A stretch of DNA of 64,000 nucleotides from Streptomyces sp. NBC_00414 (GCF_036038375.1 NZ_CP107935.1:3038001-3102000); one strand, 5' to 3'. Positions 8,246 to 17,490 are shown, counted from the stretch's first letter. Translations and numbers: made by a program. The notes: generated from the letters alone by a model not told the origin.

Positions 8246-9739
8246 TCAGGCCGCGGGAGCCGGGACGTACGGAGCGAGCTCCGCCGCCAGTTCCTCGTGC
8301 ACCCGCACCTTCAGCAGGGTGCCCTCCGGGGTGTGCTCCTCGGAGAGGACCTCACCGTCGGAGTGGGCCCGCGCGACGAGCCGGCCGAGCGTGTAGGGCA
8401 CGAGGGCCTCCAGCTCGACCGAGGGGTGCGGCAGTTCGACGTCGATGAGCGCGAGCAGCTCCGCGATGCCCTGGCCGGTACGGGCCGAGACCGCGATGGA
8501 ACGCTTCTCGTTGCGCATCAGCCGCTGGAGCACCAGCGGGTCGGCCGCGTCCGCCTTGTTGATCACCACGATCTCGGGCACCTTGGTGGCGCCCACGTCA
8601 CGGACGACCTCGCGCACGGCGGCCAGCTGCTCCTCCGGCGCCGGGTGCGAACCGTCCACCACGTGCAGGATCAGGTCGGAGTCGCCGACCTCCTCCATCG
8701 TGGAGCGGAACGCCTCGACGAGGTGGTGCGGCAGATGCCGTACGAAGCCGACGGTGTCCGCCAGCGTGTACAGCCGCCCGCTCGGGGTCTCGGCCCGGCG
8801 CACGGTCGGGTCGAGGGTCGCGAACAGCGAGTTCTCGACGAGTACGCCCGCGCCCGTGAGGCGGTTGAGCAGCGAGGACTTGCCGGCATTGGTGTAGCCG
8901 GCGATCGCGACCGAGGGCACCTTGTTGCGACGGCGCTCCTGGCGCTTGATGTCGCGGCCGGTCTTCATGTCCGCGATCTCCCGGCGCATCTTCGCCATCT
9001 TCTCGCGGATACGGCGCCGGTCCGTCTCGATCTTGGTCTCACCGGGACCACGGGTGGCGAGACCGCCGCCCGCGCCGCCGCCCATCTGACGGGACAGCGA
9101 CTGACCCCAGCCGCGGAGCCTCGGCAGCATGTACTGCATCTGCGCGAGAGCGACCTGCGCCTTGCCCTCCCGGGACTTGGCGTGCTGGGCGAAGATGTCG
9201 AGGATCAGGGCCGTACGGTCGATGACCTTGACCTTGACGACGTCTTCGAGGTGGATGAGCTGGCCCGGCGAGAGCTCACCGTCACAGATGACGGTGTCCG
9301 CGCCGGTTTCGAGCACGATGTCCCGCAGCTCGTTGGCCTTGCCGGAACCGATGTACGTGGCCGCGTCCGGCTTGTCCCGGCGCTGGATGACTCCGTCGAG
9401 CACGAGCGCTCCCGCGGTCTCCGCGAGGGCGGCCAGCTCGGCCAGTGAGTTGTCCGCGTCGGTCGCGGTCCCTGAGGTCCACACACCGACGAGGACCACC
9501 CGCTCCAGACGGAGCTGTCGGTACTCGACCTCGGTGACGTCCTCAAGCTCGGTGGAGAGTCCCGCGACGCGGCGCAGGGCCGCACGCTCGGAACGGTCGA
9601 GCTGGTCGCCGTCCCGCTCTCCGTCGACCTCGTGGCTCCAGGCGACGTCCTCTTCCATCAGGGCATCGGCCCGAAGACCGTCGGGGTGGTTCTGCTCAAC
9701 GCTCTGGGTGTCCTGGGAAGGGGAAGAAGAGGAGGTCAT
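8246..9739 (-). CDS. hflX: Ribosome-associated GTPase HflX
   Basis: Predicted 497 aa from ATG 9739, preceded by AAGGAC. The N-terminal HflX domain carries GSGKANEL and the diagnostic glycine-rich loop GGGLATRGPGETKIETDRRR (about residue 228). A coiled linker and the G domain follow: G1 GYTNAGKSSLLNRL (about 280), G3 DTVGF (about 326), G4 NKAD (about 391). HflX binds 50S subunits and rescues or splits stalled 70S ribosomes under stress such as heat or translation inhibitors. The first ~45 residues are acidic and probably disordered. It is monocistronic by position, with a 189-bp gap to the peptidase gene and a terminator at its 3' side. Confidence 0.97.
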   Translation of the reverse strand: MTSSSSPSQDTQSVEQNHPDGLRADALMEEDVAWSHEVDGERDGDQLDRSERAALRRVAGLSTELEDVTEVEYRQLRLERVVLVGVWTSGTATDADNSLAELAALAETAGALVLDGVIQRRDKPDAATYIGSGKANELRDIVLETGADTVICDGELSPGQLIHLEDVVKVKVIDRTALILDIFAQHAKSREGKAQVALAQMQYMLPRLRGWGQSLSRQMGGGAGGGLATRGPGETKIETDRRRIREKMAKMRREIADMKTGRDIKRQERRRNKVPSVAIAGYTNAGKSSLLNRLTGAGVLVENSLFATLDPTVRRAETPSGRLYTLADTVGFVRHLPHHLVEAFRSTMEEVGDSDLILHVVDGSHPAPEEQLAAVREVVRDVGATKVPEIVVINKADAADPLVLQRLMRNEKRSIAVSARTGQGIAELLALIDVELPHPSVELEALVPYTLGRLVARAHSDGEVLSEEHTPEGTLLKVRVHEELAAELAPYVPAPAA

Positions 9740-9928
9740 TGGGTCCTTACGTCGATGGGTTACCGAGGTGACGGACTCCGCCCGTCACTCAGCAGAACGT
9801 CCGGGGCCGCCGGGAGATTCCCGCCCGGGGCCAAAGGGCCGTGCCGCCGACCTGAAGTGTCGTCGACGTGAAGATGTTCGCACGGCACGCCCCGTCTCGT
9901 CACTCGAATTCCCGGGCCTTGCCGGGGG

Positions 9929-11461
9929 CTACCGGGCGCGCTTCGCGCTCTTCCCGGCGGGCGCCGAACTGCGCCAGTCGGGGTGTCCCGGCATGGGCGG
10001 GGTCTTCTCCGCGTAGAGCCATTCCTTGAAGAAGCCGCTCAGGTCGCGGCCGGCGATGCCCGTGGCGAGGCGCTCGAAGTCCGCCGTGTCGGCGACACCG
10101 TCGTGGTGGGTGCTCACCCAGGCGCGCTCCAGCCGCTCGAAGGCGGGCCGGCCGATCTCCTCGCGCAGCGCGTACAGGACGAGGGCGCTGCCGTCGTAGA
10201 CGTTCGGCCGGAAGATGCTGAGCTTCTCGCCGGGCTCGGCCGCCTTCGGGGCGGCGGGCGGGCCGCCGGCCCTGCGCCAGGTGTCGGACGACCGGTAGGC
10301 GGCCTTCATCCGGGCCTCCATGGGCCGGTCGGCCTTCTCCTCGGCGTGGAGGGCCTCGTACCAGGTGGCGTGTCCTTCGTTGAGCCACAGGTCGGACCAG
10401 GTGCGCGGGGAGACGCTGTCGCCGAACCACTGGTGGGCCAGCTCGTGCACCATGATCGACTCGACGTACCACTTCGGGTACTCGGACCGGGTGAAGAGCT
10501 CCCTCTCGAAGAGGGACAGGGTCTGTGTCTCCAGTTCGAATCCGGTACGTGCCTCGGCGATGAGCAGCCCGTACGTCTCGAAGGGGTAGTCGCCGACCTT
10601 CTCCTGCATCCAGGCGATCTGGTCGGGCGTCTTCGCGAGCCACGGTTCCAGCACCTTGCGGTCCTTGGTGGGCACCACGTCGCGTACGGGCAGGCCGTCG
10701 GGGCCGTTCCGGCGCACCACGGAGGAGCGGCCGATGGACACCTGGGCCAGTTCGGTGGCCATGGGGTGCTCGGTGCGGTAGGTCCAGGTGGTGCCCGCGG
10801 CGCGGCGGGTCTGTCCTACGGGGAGACCGTTGGCGACGGCCGTGTAGCCGTCGGGGGCGGTGACCCGGATGGTGAACATCGCCTTGTCCGAGGGGTGGTC
10901 GTTGCCGGGGAAGACGCGGTGTCCGGCGTCGGCCTGGTTGGCCATCGCGAGCCCGTCCTTGGTGGGCACCCAGCCGCTCTGCTGGTCCTTCGTGGAGACC
11001 GGGTTGCTGTCGTGGCGCACGGTGATCCGCACCGGGATGCCCGGCGGCAGGGATTCGTCGGGTGTGACGACCAGGTCCTCGCCGGCGCTCCGGAACTCCG
11101 CGGGCTCACCGTCCACCTCGACGGATCGCACCGTTCCGTGCGAGTAGTCAAGATTGATCTGCTCCAGCCAGTCCGTCGTGCGGGCGTCGATGACGGTGAC
11201 GGCCGGCAGGGGCTCGGTGTTGCTGCCGGAATAGGTGAAGGCCAGGTCGTACGCCGTGACGTCGTACCCGGGGTTGCCCAGGTGGGGGAAGAGGCGGTCG
11301 CCGATACCGAGCGGTGAGGGGGCGGGGGCGCTCGCGGCGATGAGGCAGACGGACGCGGCGGAGGCGATGAGTGCGGTCCTGAGCCGTCGTCGCCGGGAGG
11401 CGTCGGGGCCGGGGGGCCCGGTGTGGGGGGTTGCGGGGGGCGTTGTGCGGGTGCGCAGCAT
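9929..11461 (-). CDS. Secreted M1-family zinc metallopeptidase
   Basis: Predicted 510 aa. An N-terminal basic stretch and hydrophobic segment (RRRLRTALIASAASVCLIAA) indicate export. The zinc site is complete: HELAHQWFGD (HExxH, about residue 337) and the third ligand in WLNEGHATWYEAL (about 360). The motif GFELETQTL (about 306) stands at the position of the aminopeptidase GxMEN loop. M1 peptidases remove N-terminal residues from peptides. This is a short form that lacks the large C-terminal domain of PepN. I see no convincing Shine-Dalgarno sequence before ATG 11461, so the start could lie slightly further in. Its upstream region carries the dispersed repeat at 11608-11730. Confidence 0.92.
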   Translation of the reverse strand: MLRTRTTPPATPHTGPPGPDASRRRRLRTALIASAASVCLIAASAPAPSPLGIGDRLFPHLGNPGYDVTAYDLAFTYSGSNTEPLPAVTVIDARTTDWLEQINLDYSHGTVRSVEVDGEPAEFRSAGEDLVVTPDESLPPGIPVRITVRHDSNPVSTKDQQSGWVPTKDGLAMANQADAGHRVFPGNDHPSDKAMFTIRVTAPDGYTAVANGLPVGQTRRAAGTTWTYRTEHPMATELAQVSIGRSSVVRRNGPDGLPVRDVVPTKDRKVLEPWLAKTPDQIAWMQEKVGDYPFETYGLLIAEARTGFELETQTLSLFERELFTRSEYPKWYVESIMVHELAHQWFGDSVSPRTWSDLWLNEGHATWYEALHAEEKADRPMEARMKAAYRSSDTWRRAGGPPAAPKAAEPGEKLSIFRPNVYDGSALVLYALREEIGRPAFERLERAWVSTHHDGVADTADFERLATGIAGRDLSGFFKEWLYAEKTPPMPGHPDWRSSAPAGKSAKRAR

Positions 11462-11607
11462 GGACCACGGCTATCAGCGCGTGGGGGGTCGGCGGTGCCG
11501 ACTCGCATGGGGGCCACTCGGACGGCCCCTTCGTGTGACTATTTGGGGCCACCAGTCCCCTGGCCGGGGGCGGTTGGTTGTCGGGTGCGGGTTCGTCGTG
11601 GCTGGTC

Positions 11608-11730
11608 GCGCCGTTCCCCGCGCCCCTTGAAGGCAACCGATTGCGCCGTTCCCCGCGCCCCTAAAGACGAAAGACTGCGCCGTTCCCCGCGCCCCTAAAG
11701 ACAAAAGATTGCGCCGTTCCCCGCGCCCCT
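11608..11730. repeat. Four tandem copies of a Streptomyces intergenic repeat
   Basis: The 20-mer GCGCCGTTCCCCGCGCCCCT occurs exactly at 11608-11627, 11643-11662, 11677-11696 and 11711-11730, with a 34-35 bp period. Spacers are A-rich and similar (AAAGACGAAAGACT, AAAGACAAAAGATT). A diverged fifth copy with matching upstream flank is at 17458-17477. This fits a REP-like dispersed element common in Streptomyces intergenic DNA. Together with flanking sequence it fills the 307-bp gap between rshA and the M1 peptidase gene. Confidence 0.9.
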
Positions 11731-11768
11731 AGGGCCTACGGCCCATGGGTGCGAGGGGTGATGGGGCT

Positions 11769-13910
11769 CTACGGAGTCGTCGACTGGTGGTGGGCTCGGC
11801 TTACGTCGAAGACTCCCGGGACGTTGCGCATCGCTCGCATGAGGGCGGGGAGGTGTGCGGCGTCCGGGAGCTGGAGCGTGTACGTGTGGCGTACGCGCTG
11901 CTGGCTGGGCGGTTCGACGGTCGCCGAGACGATGGCGACGCCCTCAAGGGCGATGGCTTCGGTGAGGTCGGCGAGCAGATGGGGCCGGCCGAAGGACTCG
12001 GCGAAGAGCGTGACGCGGCACTCGCTGGTGTCACCCCAGCGCACGTCGACCTCCGCGCGCCCCGCGCTCTTCATACGCTCCACCGCGGCGCACTCGACGC
12101 GGTGCACGGTCACCACTCCCCCGCGTACGGAGAACCCGGTGATCGCGTCGGGCGGTACGGGCGTACAACAGCCCGCGACGCGTACGGTCGCGCCGGGCCG
12201 GTCGACGACGACGTCCGCGGCGGCCGGACGGGCGGCGGGCCCGTCCGCGGACGGGCGGCGGGTCTCGGCGGGGGCCTCGGACGCGGTGTCCGACGCCGGG
12301 TGCGCGGCCAGCCAGCGGGTGATGGCGATCCGCGCGACGGGCGTGTGCGCGTGCTCCAGCCACTCCCTGGAGGGCTCCGAGGCCGGGTCCTGGCCCATCA
12401 GCAGCTGGACCGTGTCGCCGTCCTTCAGGACCGTGCTCAGCCTCGCCAGGCGGCCGTTGACCCGGACGCCGATACAGGCGTGCGCGTCCTCGCCGTACTG
12501 GGCGTAGGCGGCGTCCACACAGCTGGCGCCCGCGGGCAGCCCGAGCGTGCCCCCGTCGGGGCGGAAGACGGTGATCTCCCGGTCCTGGGCGAGGTCGTCG
12601 CGGAGCGTGGACCAGAACGTGTCGGGGTCCGGCGCGGCCTCCTGCCAGTCGAGGAGACGGGACAGCCAGCCGGGACGGGTGGGGTCGGCGCGCTCCCCGT
12701 CGGCGGGACGGGAGCCGTCGCCGTCGGTCTGCTCCTCGGCGGGATCCGCGGGAGTGGCGTACGGATTGCCGAGCGCGATGACACCGGCCTCGGCGACCTT
12801 GTGCATCTGGTGCGTACGGATGAGGACCTCGGCGACCTGCCCGTCGGGGCGGGCCACGGCGGTGTGCAGCGACTGGTACAGGTTGAACTTGGGAACGGCG
12901 ATGAAGTCCTTGAACTCCGAGACCACCGGGGTGAGGCAGGTGTGCAGTTCGCCGAGGACCCCGTAACAGTCGGCGTCCTCGTTGACGAGGACCAGCAGGC
13001 GGCCGAAGTCGGCGCCGCGCATCTCGCCGCGCTTGCGCGAGACGCGGTGCACGGACACGAAGTGCCGTGGCCTGATGAGGACTTCGGCCTGCAGGCCGGC
13101 CTCGCGCAGGACCCCGCGCACCTCTTCGGCGATCTCGGCCAGGGGGTCGTCGGTGCGCGAGGAGTTCTTGACGATGAGCTCGCGGGTGTGGGCGTACTCC
13201 TCGGGGCGCAGGATCGCGAAGACGAGATCCTCCAGCTCGGTCTTGAGCGCCTGGACGCCCAGGCGCTCGGCGAGCGGGATCAGGACGTCCTTGGTGACCT
13301 TGGCGATGCGCTCCTGCTTCTCGGGACGCATGACTCCGAGGGTGCGCATGTTGTGCAGCCGGTCGGCGAGCTTGATCGACATCACGCGCACGTCACTGCC
13401 GGTGGCGACGAGCATCTTGCGGAAGGTCTCGGGCTCGGCCGCCGCCCCGTAGTCGACCTTCTCCAGCTTCGTCACGCCGTCGACGAGATAGCGGACCTCC
13501 TCGCCGAACTCCTCGCGCACCTGGTCGAGCGTCACCTCCGTGTCCTCGACGGTGTCGTGGAGCAGGGAGGCGGTCAACGTCGTGGTCTCCGCGCCGAGTT
13601 CGGCGAGGATCAGCGTCACGGCGAGCGGGTGCGTGATGTACGGCTCGCCGCTCTTGCGCATCTGGCCGCGGTGCGAGGACTCGGCGAGGACGTAGGCGCG
13701 GCGCAGCGGGTCCAGGTCGGCGTCGGGGTAGTGGGCCCGGTGGGCCTCGACCACATGGCCGATCGCGTCGGGCAGCCGGTCGCGGGCCGTGGGCCCCAGG
13801 AGAGCGGCCCGGCCGAGGCGCCGCAGATCGATCCGGGGGCGGCCCCGCCTGCGCTGTACCGCGGGCGTGATGGGGCCGGGCGTCGCGGGGTTCGTGGCCT
13901 CCGCACTCAT
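11769..13910 (-). CDS. rshA: RelA/SpoT homologue RshA, (p)ppGpp hydrolase/synthetase
   Basis: Predicted 713 aa from ATG 13910, with a perfect GGAGGT 6 nt upstream. The order is RelA/SpoT-like: HD hydrolase domain with LLHDTVEDTEVT (about residue 112), synthetase domain around 290-400, a TGS domain (TVFRPDGGTLGLPAGASCVD, about 450-480) and a C-terminal ACT domain (about 635-713). The HD motif is intact. The synthetase keeps FKDFIAVPKFNLYQSLHT but departs from RelA at several usually conserved places (EVLIRT instead of ExQIRT, and no AHW motif after MHKVAEAGV). In Streptomyces this locus next to hflX and dapF is known as rshA, the second RelA-type gene. Hydrolysis looks secure and synthesis less so. 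Confidence 0.93.
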   Translation of the reverse strand: MSAEATNPATPGPITPAVQRRRGRPRIDLRRLGRAALLGPTARDRLPDAIGHVVEAHRAHYPDADLDPLRRAYVLAESSHRGQMRKSGEPYITHPLAVTLILAELGAETTTLTASLLHDTVEDTEVTLDQVREEFGEEVRYLVDGVTKLEKVDYGAAAEPETFRKMLVATGSDVRVMSIKLADRLHNMRTLGVMRPEKQERIAKVTKDVLIPLAERLGVQALKTELEDLVFAILRPEEYAHTRELIVKNSSRTDDPLAEIAEEVRGVLREAGLQAEVLIRPRHFVSVHRVSRKRGEMRGADFGRLLVLVNEDADCYGVLGELHTCLTPVVSEFKDFIAVPKFNLYQSLHTAVARPDGQVAEVLIRTHQMHKVAEAGVIALGNPYATPADPAEEQTDGDGSRPADGERADPTRPGWLSRLLDWQEAAPDPDTFWSTLRDDLAQDREITVFRPDGGTLGLPAGASCVDAAYAQYGEDAHACIGVRVNGRLARLSTVLKDGDTVQLLMGQDPASEPSREWLEHAHTPVARIAITRWLAAHPASDTASEAPAETRRPSADGPAARPAAADVVVDRPGATVRVAGCCTPVPPDAITGFSVRGGVVTVHRVECAAVERMKSAGRAEVDVRWGDTSECRVTLFAESFGRPHLLADLTEAIALEGVAIVSATVEPPSQQRVRHTYTLQLPDAAHLPALMRAMRNVPGVFDVSRAHHQSTTP

Positions 13911-14079
13911 GGGCACCTCCGGCTGCGTTGACCGGCGGACGGGGCGCCCCATGGCGTACGCGGCTCTGGGGATGGCGTCGTTCCCCCGTCCGGGCCGGTC
14001 CTTGATGCTACCGAGCCCATCACGCCCGACCGACCGCCTCTCGCCGAGCGTGAAACGGATCACCCATTCGAGCGAAGGT

Positions 14080-14949
14080 TCAGGGGGTCGTGTTTTCGAG
14101 CCATTCGGTGTCGATCTCACCCTCTGCGACGATCACCGCGGGCCCGGTCATCTCGATCTCGCCGTCGGGGCGCTCGGTGATCACGAGCCGGCCACCGGGC
14201 ACATCGACGGTGTATGTGGCCGGGGTGCCGGTCACAGTGGGGTCGGCGCCGTCCCTGCGTGCCGCCGCCACGGCCACGGCACACGCGCCCGTGCCGCACG
14301 AGCGGGTCTCGCCCGAGCCCCGCTCGTGGACACGCAGAGCAACGTGATGAAGGCCACGGTCGACGACGAACTCGACGTTCACGCCGTCCGGGTACGCGGA
14401 CAGTGGGCTGAACGGCGGTGGGGTGTACAGATTTCCGGCGTGGTCGAGATCCTCCACGAAAGCGACGGCGTGGGGATTGCCCATGTTCACGTTGCGCGCG
14501 GGCCAGCTGCGCTCGCCGACGGTCACGGTGACGTCGCCCTCGGGGAGGATCGCCCTGCCCATGCCGACGGTGACGTCGCCCTCCTTGGCGAGGTGGACGC
14601 TCTTCACGCCCGCGCGTGTGGCGACCGTGATGTCACCTTCGGCCACATGTCCGGCGCGCTGGAGGTAGCGGGCGAACACACGCACTCCGTTGCCGCACAT
14701 CTCCGCGATCGAGCCGTCGCCGTTGCGGTAGTCCATGAACCATTCCGCTTCGGCCGCCATCGACCGGGCCTCGGGATGCGCGGCGGACCGTACGACGTGC
14801 AGCAGGCCGTCCCCGCCGATGCCCGCGCGGCGGTCGCACAGGGCGGCGGCGGTGGCCGGGGGCAGGTCGACGGTGTTCTCGGGATCCGGAATGATCACGA
14901 AGTCGTTCTCGGTCCCGTGCCCCTTGAGGAAGGCGATCCGCGTGCTCAT
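14080..14949 (-). CDS. dapF: Diaminopimelate epimerase DapF
   Basis: Predicted 289 aa from ATG 14949 (MSTRIAFLKGHGTENDF). It converts LL- to meso-diaminopimelate for lysine and peptidoglycan synthesis. The two catalytic cysteines are present in AEMCGNGVRVFARYL (about Cys84) and RSCGTGACAVAVAA (about Cys217). Length matches the family. No strong ribosome binding site is visible before the ATG. It lies 169 bp upstream of rshA and 123 bp downstream of the small membrane protein gene, all on the minus strand. Streptomyces peptidoglycan uses LL-DAP, so this enzyme mainly serves lysine supply. Confidence 0.97.
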   Translation of the reverse strand: MSTRIAFLKGHGTENDFVIIPDPENTVDLPPATAAALCDRRAGIGGDGLLHVVRSAAHPEARSMAAEAEWFMDYRNGDGSIAEMCGNGVRVFARYLQRAGHVAEGDITVATRAGVKSVHLAKEGDVTVGMGRAILPEGDVTVTVGERSWPARNVNMGNPHAVAFVEDLDHAGNLYTPPPFSPLSAYPDGVNVEFVVDRGLHHVALRVHERGSGETRSCGTGACAVAVAAARRDGADPTVTGTPATYTVDVPGGRLVITERPDGEIEMTGPAVIVAEGEIDTEWLENTTP

Positions 14950-15072
14950 CGTTCGATCGTAAGGGGTCGGTACGACGGTCCGGCGAGCGTGTCGGGGCGA
15001 CAGCCCGGCCGCCGATCCGGCGGGCCGACCGTACGGGGGCACGACGCGCACCGCGCGGGCCCTCGGAGCGCC

Positions 15073-15600
15073 TCAGCGCAGGCGGGCCACGCGCCACACG
15101 GCGAGCACCACGACCGCGCCGACGAGGACGGCGTACGCGATCGCGACGCGCCAGTCGGGGCGGCGGCCGGAACCGCGCTGCGGCAGCCCGGGCCACGTGT
15201 AACCCACGCGGCGGGCGGCCATCATTCCCCAGCCGGCGGCGCAGGAGCAGATCAGCAGGCCGAGCATGGCGATCATGGCTCCGCTGTCGCCGAAGTCGAA
15301 GGCCAGCGGGAAGGCGAACATCAGGGAGCCGAGGGCGGCGAGGCTCACGATGGGAGCGAGCTGCCAGATGCGCATGCGGCGCTGCGGACGCAGCTCCACC
15401 TCGACCTCGGGCCCCGGGAACATCTCATCGGGCTCGGGACCGTCCGCGGTGACACCGCCGCTGATCTCGTCGGGGCCGTCCGGGCTCAGCCGGTCCCCGT
15501 CGGGGTCCTGCTGGTCCTGTGCGGCGTCGTGCACCCCACTGGTGACGGTGCTCTGCTCCGCGCCTGGTGCGGTGTCACGAGGGCCGGCCTCCATCGCCAC
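15073..15600 (-). CDS. Hypothetical membrane protein with acidic N-terminus
   Basis: Predicted ~175 aa. I chose GTG 15600 because GGGGAGG lies just upstream, but ATG 15594 and GTG 15624 are alternatives. The first ~80 residues are acidic and Pro/Gly-rich (GPDEISGGVTADGPEPDEMF). Three membrane segments follow, around LAPIVSLAALGSLMFAFPLA, AMIAMLGLLICSCAAGWGMM and VAIAYAVLVGAVVVLAVW. I do not recognise a named family. It lies between dapF and miaA on the same strand. Confidence 0.8.
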   Translation of the reverse strand: MAMEAGPRDTAPGAEQSTVTSGVHDAAQDQQDPDGDRLSPDGPDEISGGVTADGPEPDEMFPGPEVEVELRPQRRMRIWQLAPIVSLAALGSLMFAFPLAFDFGDSGAMIAMLGLLICSCAAGWGMMAARRVGYTWPGLPQRGSGRRPDWRVAIAYAVLVGAVVVLAVWRVARLR

Positions 15601-15702
15601 GCGCCCTCCCCACTCGGACTCCACTTGGTCGATCGAAGCTCGATGATGGCACGGCCTCAGAGGCCCGGATGACGGCCGGAGCGTCCCGATGCCAGGACGT
15701 GA

Positions 15703-16647
15703 TCAGGCTGTGACCGGTCGTTCGACCAACGCCAGCGCGAGCTGCGGAAGTTCTGTGAGATCCGCCGCGGCCCCACTGAGCCAATGCACCCGTGGATCGC
15801 GTCTGAACCAGGAATCCTGACGGCGCGCGAAGCGCTTGGTGGCACGTACGGTCTCGGCCCGTGCCTCGTCGTCGGTGCACTCCCCGGAGAGCGCCGTGAG
15901 CATCTGCTGGTAGCCGAGCGCGCGCGACGCCGTACGCCCTTCGCGCAACCCCTGCGCCTCCAGTGCGCTCACTTCCTCGCCGAGGCCGCCCTCCCACATG
16001 CGGTCCACGCGGCGGGCGATGCGCTCGTCGAGCTCGGGGCGCGCCACGTCGACGCCGATCTGCAGGGTGTCGTAGACGGAGTCGTGGCCCGGGAGGTTGG
16101 CGGTGAAGGGTCTGCCGGTGATCTCGATGACTTCGAGGGCCCGGACGATACGGCGGCCGTTGCTCGGCAGGATCGCGTGGGCGGCCTCGGGGTCGGCGAC
16201 GGCCAGCCGGGCGTGCAGGGCGCCGGAGCCCCGCAGGGTGAGCTCCTCCTCAAGACGGGCTCGTACCTCGGGATCCGTACCGGGGAATTCGAGGTTGTCG
16301 ACGGCACCGCGGACGTACAGACCCGAACCGCCGACGAGGACGGGCCAGCGGCCCTCCGCGAGCAGCGCGTCGATGCGGGCGCGCGCGAGCCGCTGGTACT
16401 CGGCGACGCTCGCCGTCACCGTCACGTCCCAGATGTCGAGGAGGTGATGGGGAACACCGCCGCGCTCCTCGGGCGTCAGCTTGGCGGTGCCGATGTCCAT
16501 CCCCCGGTAGAGCTGCATCGAGTCTGCGTTGACGACCTCACCACCGAGACGCTGGGCCAGGTGGACGCCGAGATCGGACTTTCCGGCCGCGGTGGGACCC
16601 ACGACGGCGATGACCCGCGGAGCGGGAGCTGCTCTACTCACCGTCAC
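15703..16647 (-). CDS. miaA: tRNA dimethylallyltransferase MiaA
   Basis: Predicted 314 aa from GTG 16647 (a second GTG is at 16641). It transfers a dimethylallyl group to A37 of tRNAs reading UNN codons, the first step of ms2i6A formation. Visible motifs are the P-loop VVGPTAAGKSDLGVHLAQRL, then VNADSMQLYRGMDIGTAK, HHLLDIWDV, GGSGLYVRGAVD and SRALGYQQM. The partner enzyme MiaB is encoded at 18556-20076, separated by three genes. It is divergent from a small gene starting at 16825. Confidence 0.97.
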   Translation of the reverse strand: MTVSRAAPAPRVIAVVGPTAAGKSDLGVHLAQRLGGEVVNADSMQLYRGMDIGTAKLTPEERGGVPHHLLDIWDVTVTASVAEYQRLARARIDALLAEGRWPVLVGGSGLYVRGAVDNLEFPGTDPEVRARLEEELTLRGSGALHARLAVADPEAAHAILPSNGRRIVRALEVIEITGRPFTANLPGHDSVYDTLQIGVDVARPELDERIARRVDRMWEGGLGEEVSALEAQGLREGRTASRALGYQQMLTALSGECTDDEARAETVRATKRFARRQDSWFRRDPRVHWLSGAAADLTELPQLALALVERPVTA

Positions 16648-16824
16648 AGTCTCGCAAACCTCGGGGCCACTTCTCGAACGAGCTACGTGACGGCACAGGT
16701 CCGGGGTCGTTGCCTGTTGCGAGGTTCCAGCCGCCGGTTTCGAGGACCGGTGACCCCGGGCGACGCAATGGGACGCACCGGGCGACGCGGAATTTCGCCC
16801 ACACGAGCAGGTTATGGAGACGAA

Positions 16825-17262
16825 ATGGGCGTTTTTGCATGGCTTCTTGGCAAAGAGAGGTCTGAGTCCAAAGGATCGGAGTCCGCGGGGGCTTCCGCGG
16901 AGGCGTCGGCCGCCGAGGTGCGGAGCGACGGCCTGAAGGCCGATTCCGAAGCGGGGACGCGGGCGGGGGCCGGATCGGCGACGGAGTCGACGTCGGAGTC
17001 GGAGTCCGGGGAAGCGGCGGCCGCAGCGGCGGCCGCGACCGGAGCCGAGGCCGTCGACACCTCCGCCGACGTCGACGCCGGGCCGGGCGACGGGTCCGAG
17101 GCCGCCCCCTCGACCGCGACCGCGGATGCCACCGCGGATGCGGCTGCGTCGAAGGAGTCCGCCGGATCCGGTGAGGCCGGGTCGGAGGCCGTCGAGATCC
17201 CCAAGCAGCAGTCCAGCGAGAAGGCGGCCGACAGCGAGGTCGGCGAGGGCGCACGCAAGTGA
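16825..17262 (+). CDS. Hypothetical Ala/Ser/Glu-rich protein
   Basis: Predicted 145 aa from ATG 16825, preceded by GGAG. It opens with a short conserved-looking hydrophobic and basic motif (MGVFAWLLGKERSESKGSES). The remainder is low-complexity Ala/Ser/Glu/Asp/Gly sequence, probably disordered. I recall genes of this kind beside miaA in other streptomycetes, sometimes labelled gliding motility protein without evidence. It is divergent from miaA and is followed by a terminator hairpin at 17329-17370. Coding status is supported by the RBS, the position and the terminator rather than by a domain. Confidence 0.65.
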   Translation: MGVFAWLLGKERSESKGSESAGASAEASAAEVRSDGLKADSEAGTRAGAGSATESTSESESGEAAAAAAAATGAEAVDTSADVDAGPGDGSEAAPSTATADATADAAASKESAGSGEAGSEAVEIPKQQSSEKAADSEVGEGARK

Positions 17263-17328
17263 CGGGTGGCGTGACGCCGCTGTCGCCCCCGCCGGCGCCG
17301 TCCTCGGTGTCCTGAGCGACCACACTTC

Positions 17329-17370
17329 GGCGGACCGGCCCGGAGCGATTGCGGCTCCGGGCCGTCCGCC
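17329..17370. terminator. Hairpin terminator after the Ala/Ser-rich gene
   Basis: An 18-nt arm (17329-17346) pairs with a 17-nt arm (17354-17370) with a single bulged base and a 7-nt loop. It stands 66 bp after the stop of the plus-strand gene and between convergent genes, so it may work for both. Confidence 0.82.
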
Positions 17371-17435
17371 GTGTTCTCACGGACGTGGGCGGCCGGCGCG
17401 GGCCGCGATGCGGGTCACCAGGGGTCGTTCGTCGG

Positions 17436-17480
17436 CGCGGGTCCGTCGTGGCTGATCGCGCCGTTCCCCGCGGCCCTTGA
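17436..17480. repeat. Diverged copy of the dispersed intergenic repeat
   Basis: The core GCGCCGTTCCCCGCGGCCCT (17458-17477) differs by one transposition from the copies at 11608-11730. The upstream flank is also shared: GTCGTGGCTGATC here, GTCGTGGCTGGTC before 11608. This shows that the repeat unit extends beyond the 20-bp core. It sits just downstream of the stop of the LigB-like gene. Confidence 0.8.
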
Positions 17481-17490
17481 GGGGGCCGGG

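Noticed and set aside
11608..11730. Regular repeats that resemble a CRISPR array
   Set aside because: Spacers are only about 14-15 bp and similar to each other, the repeat recurs elsewhere in non-coding DNA, and no cas gene is present.
15784..16824. N-terminal extension of the Ala/Ser-rich gene at 16825 reading antisense to miaA
   Set aside because: The upstream part is the complement of miaA, and a GGAG site precedes ATG 16825.
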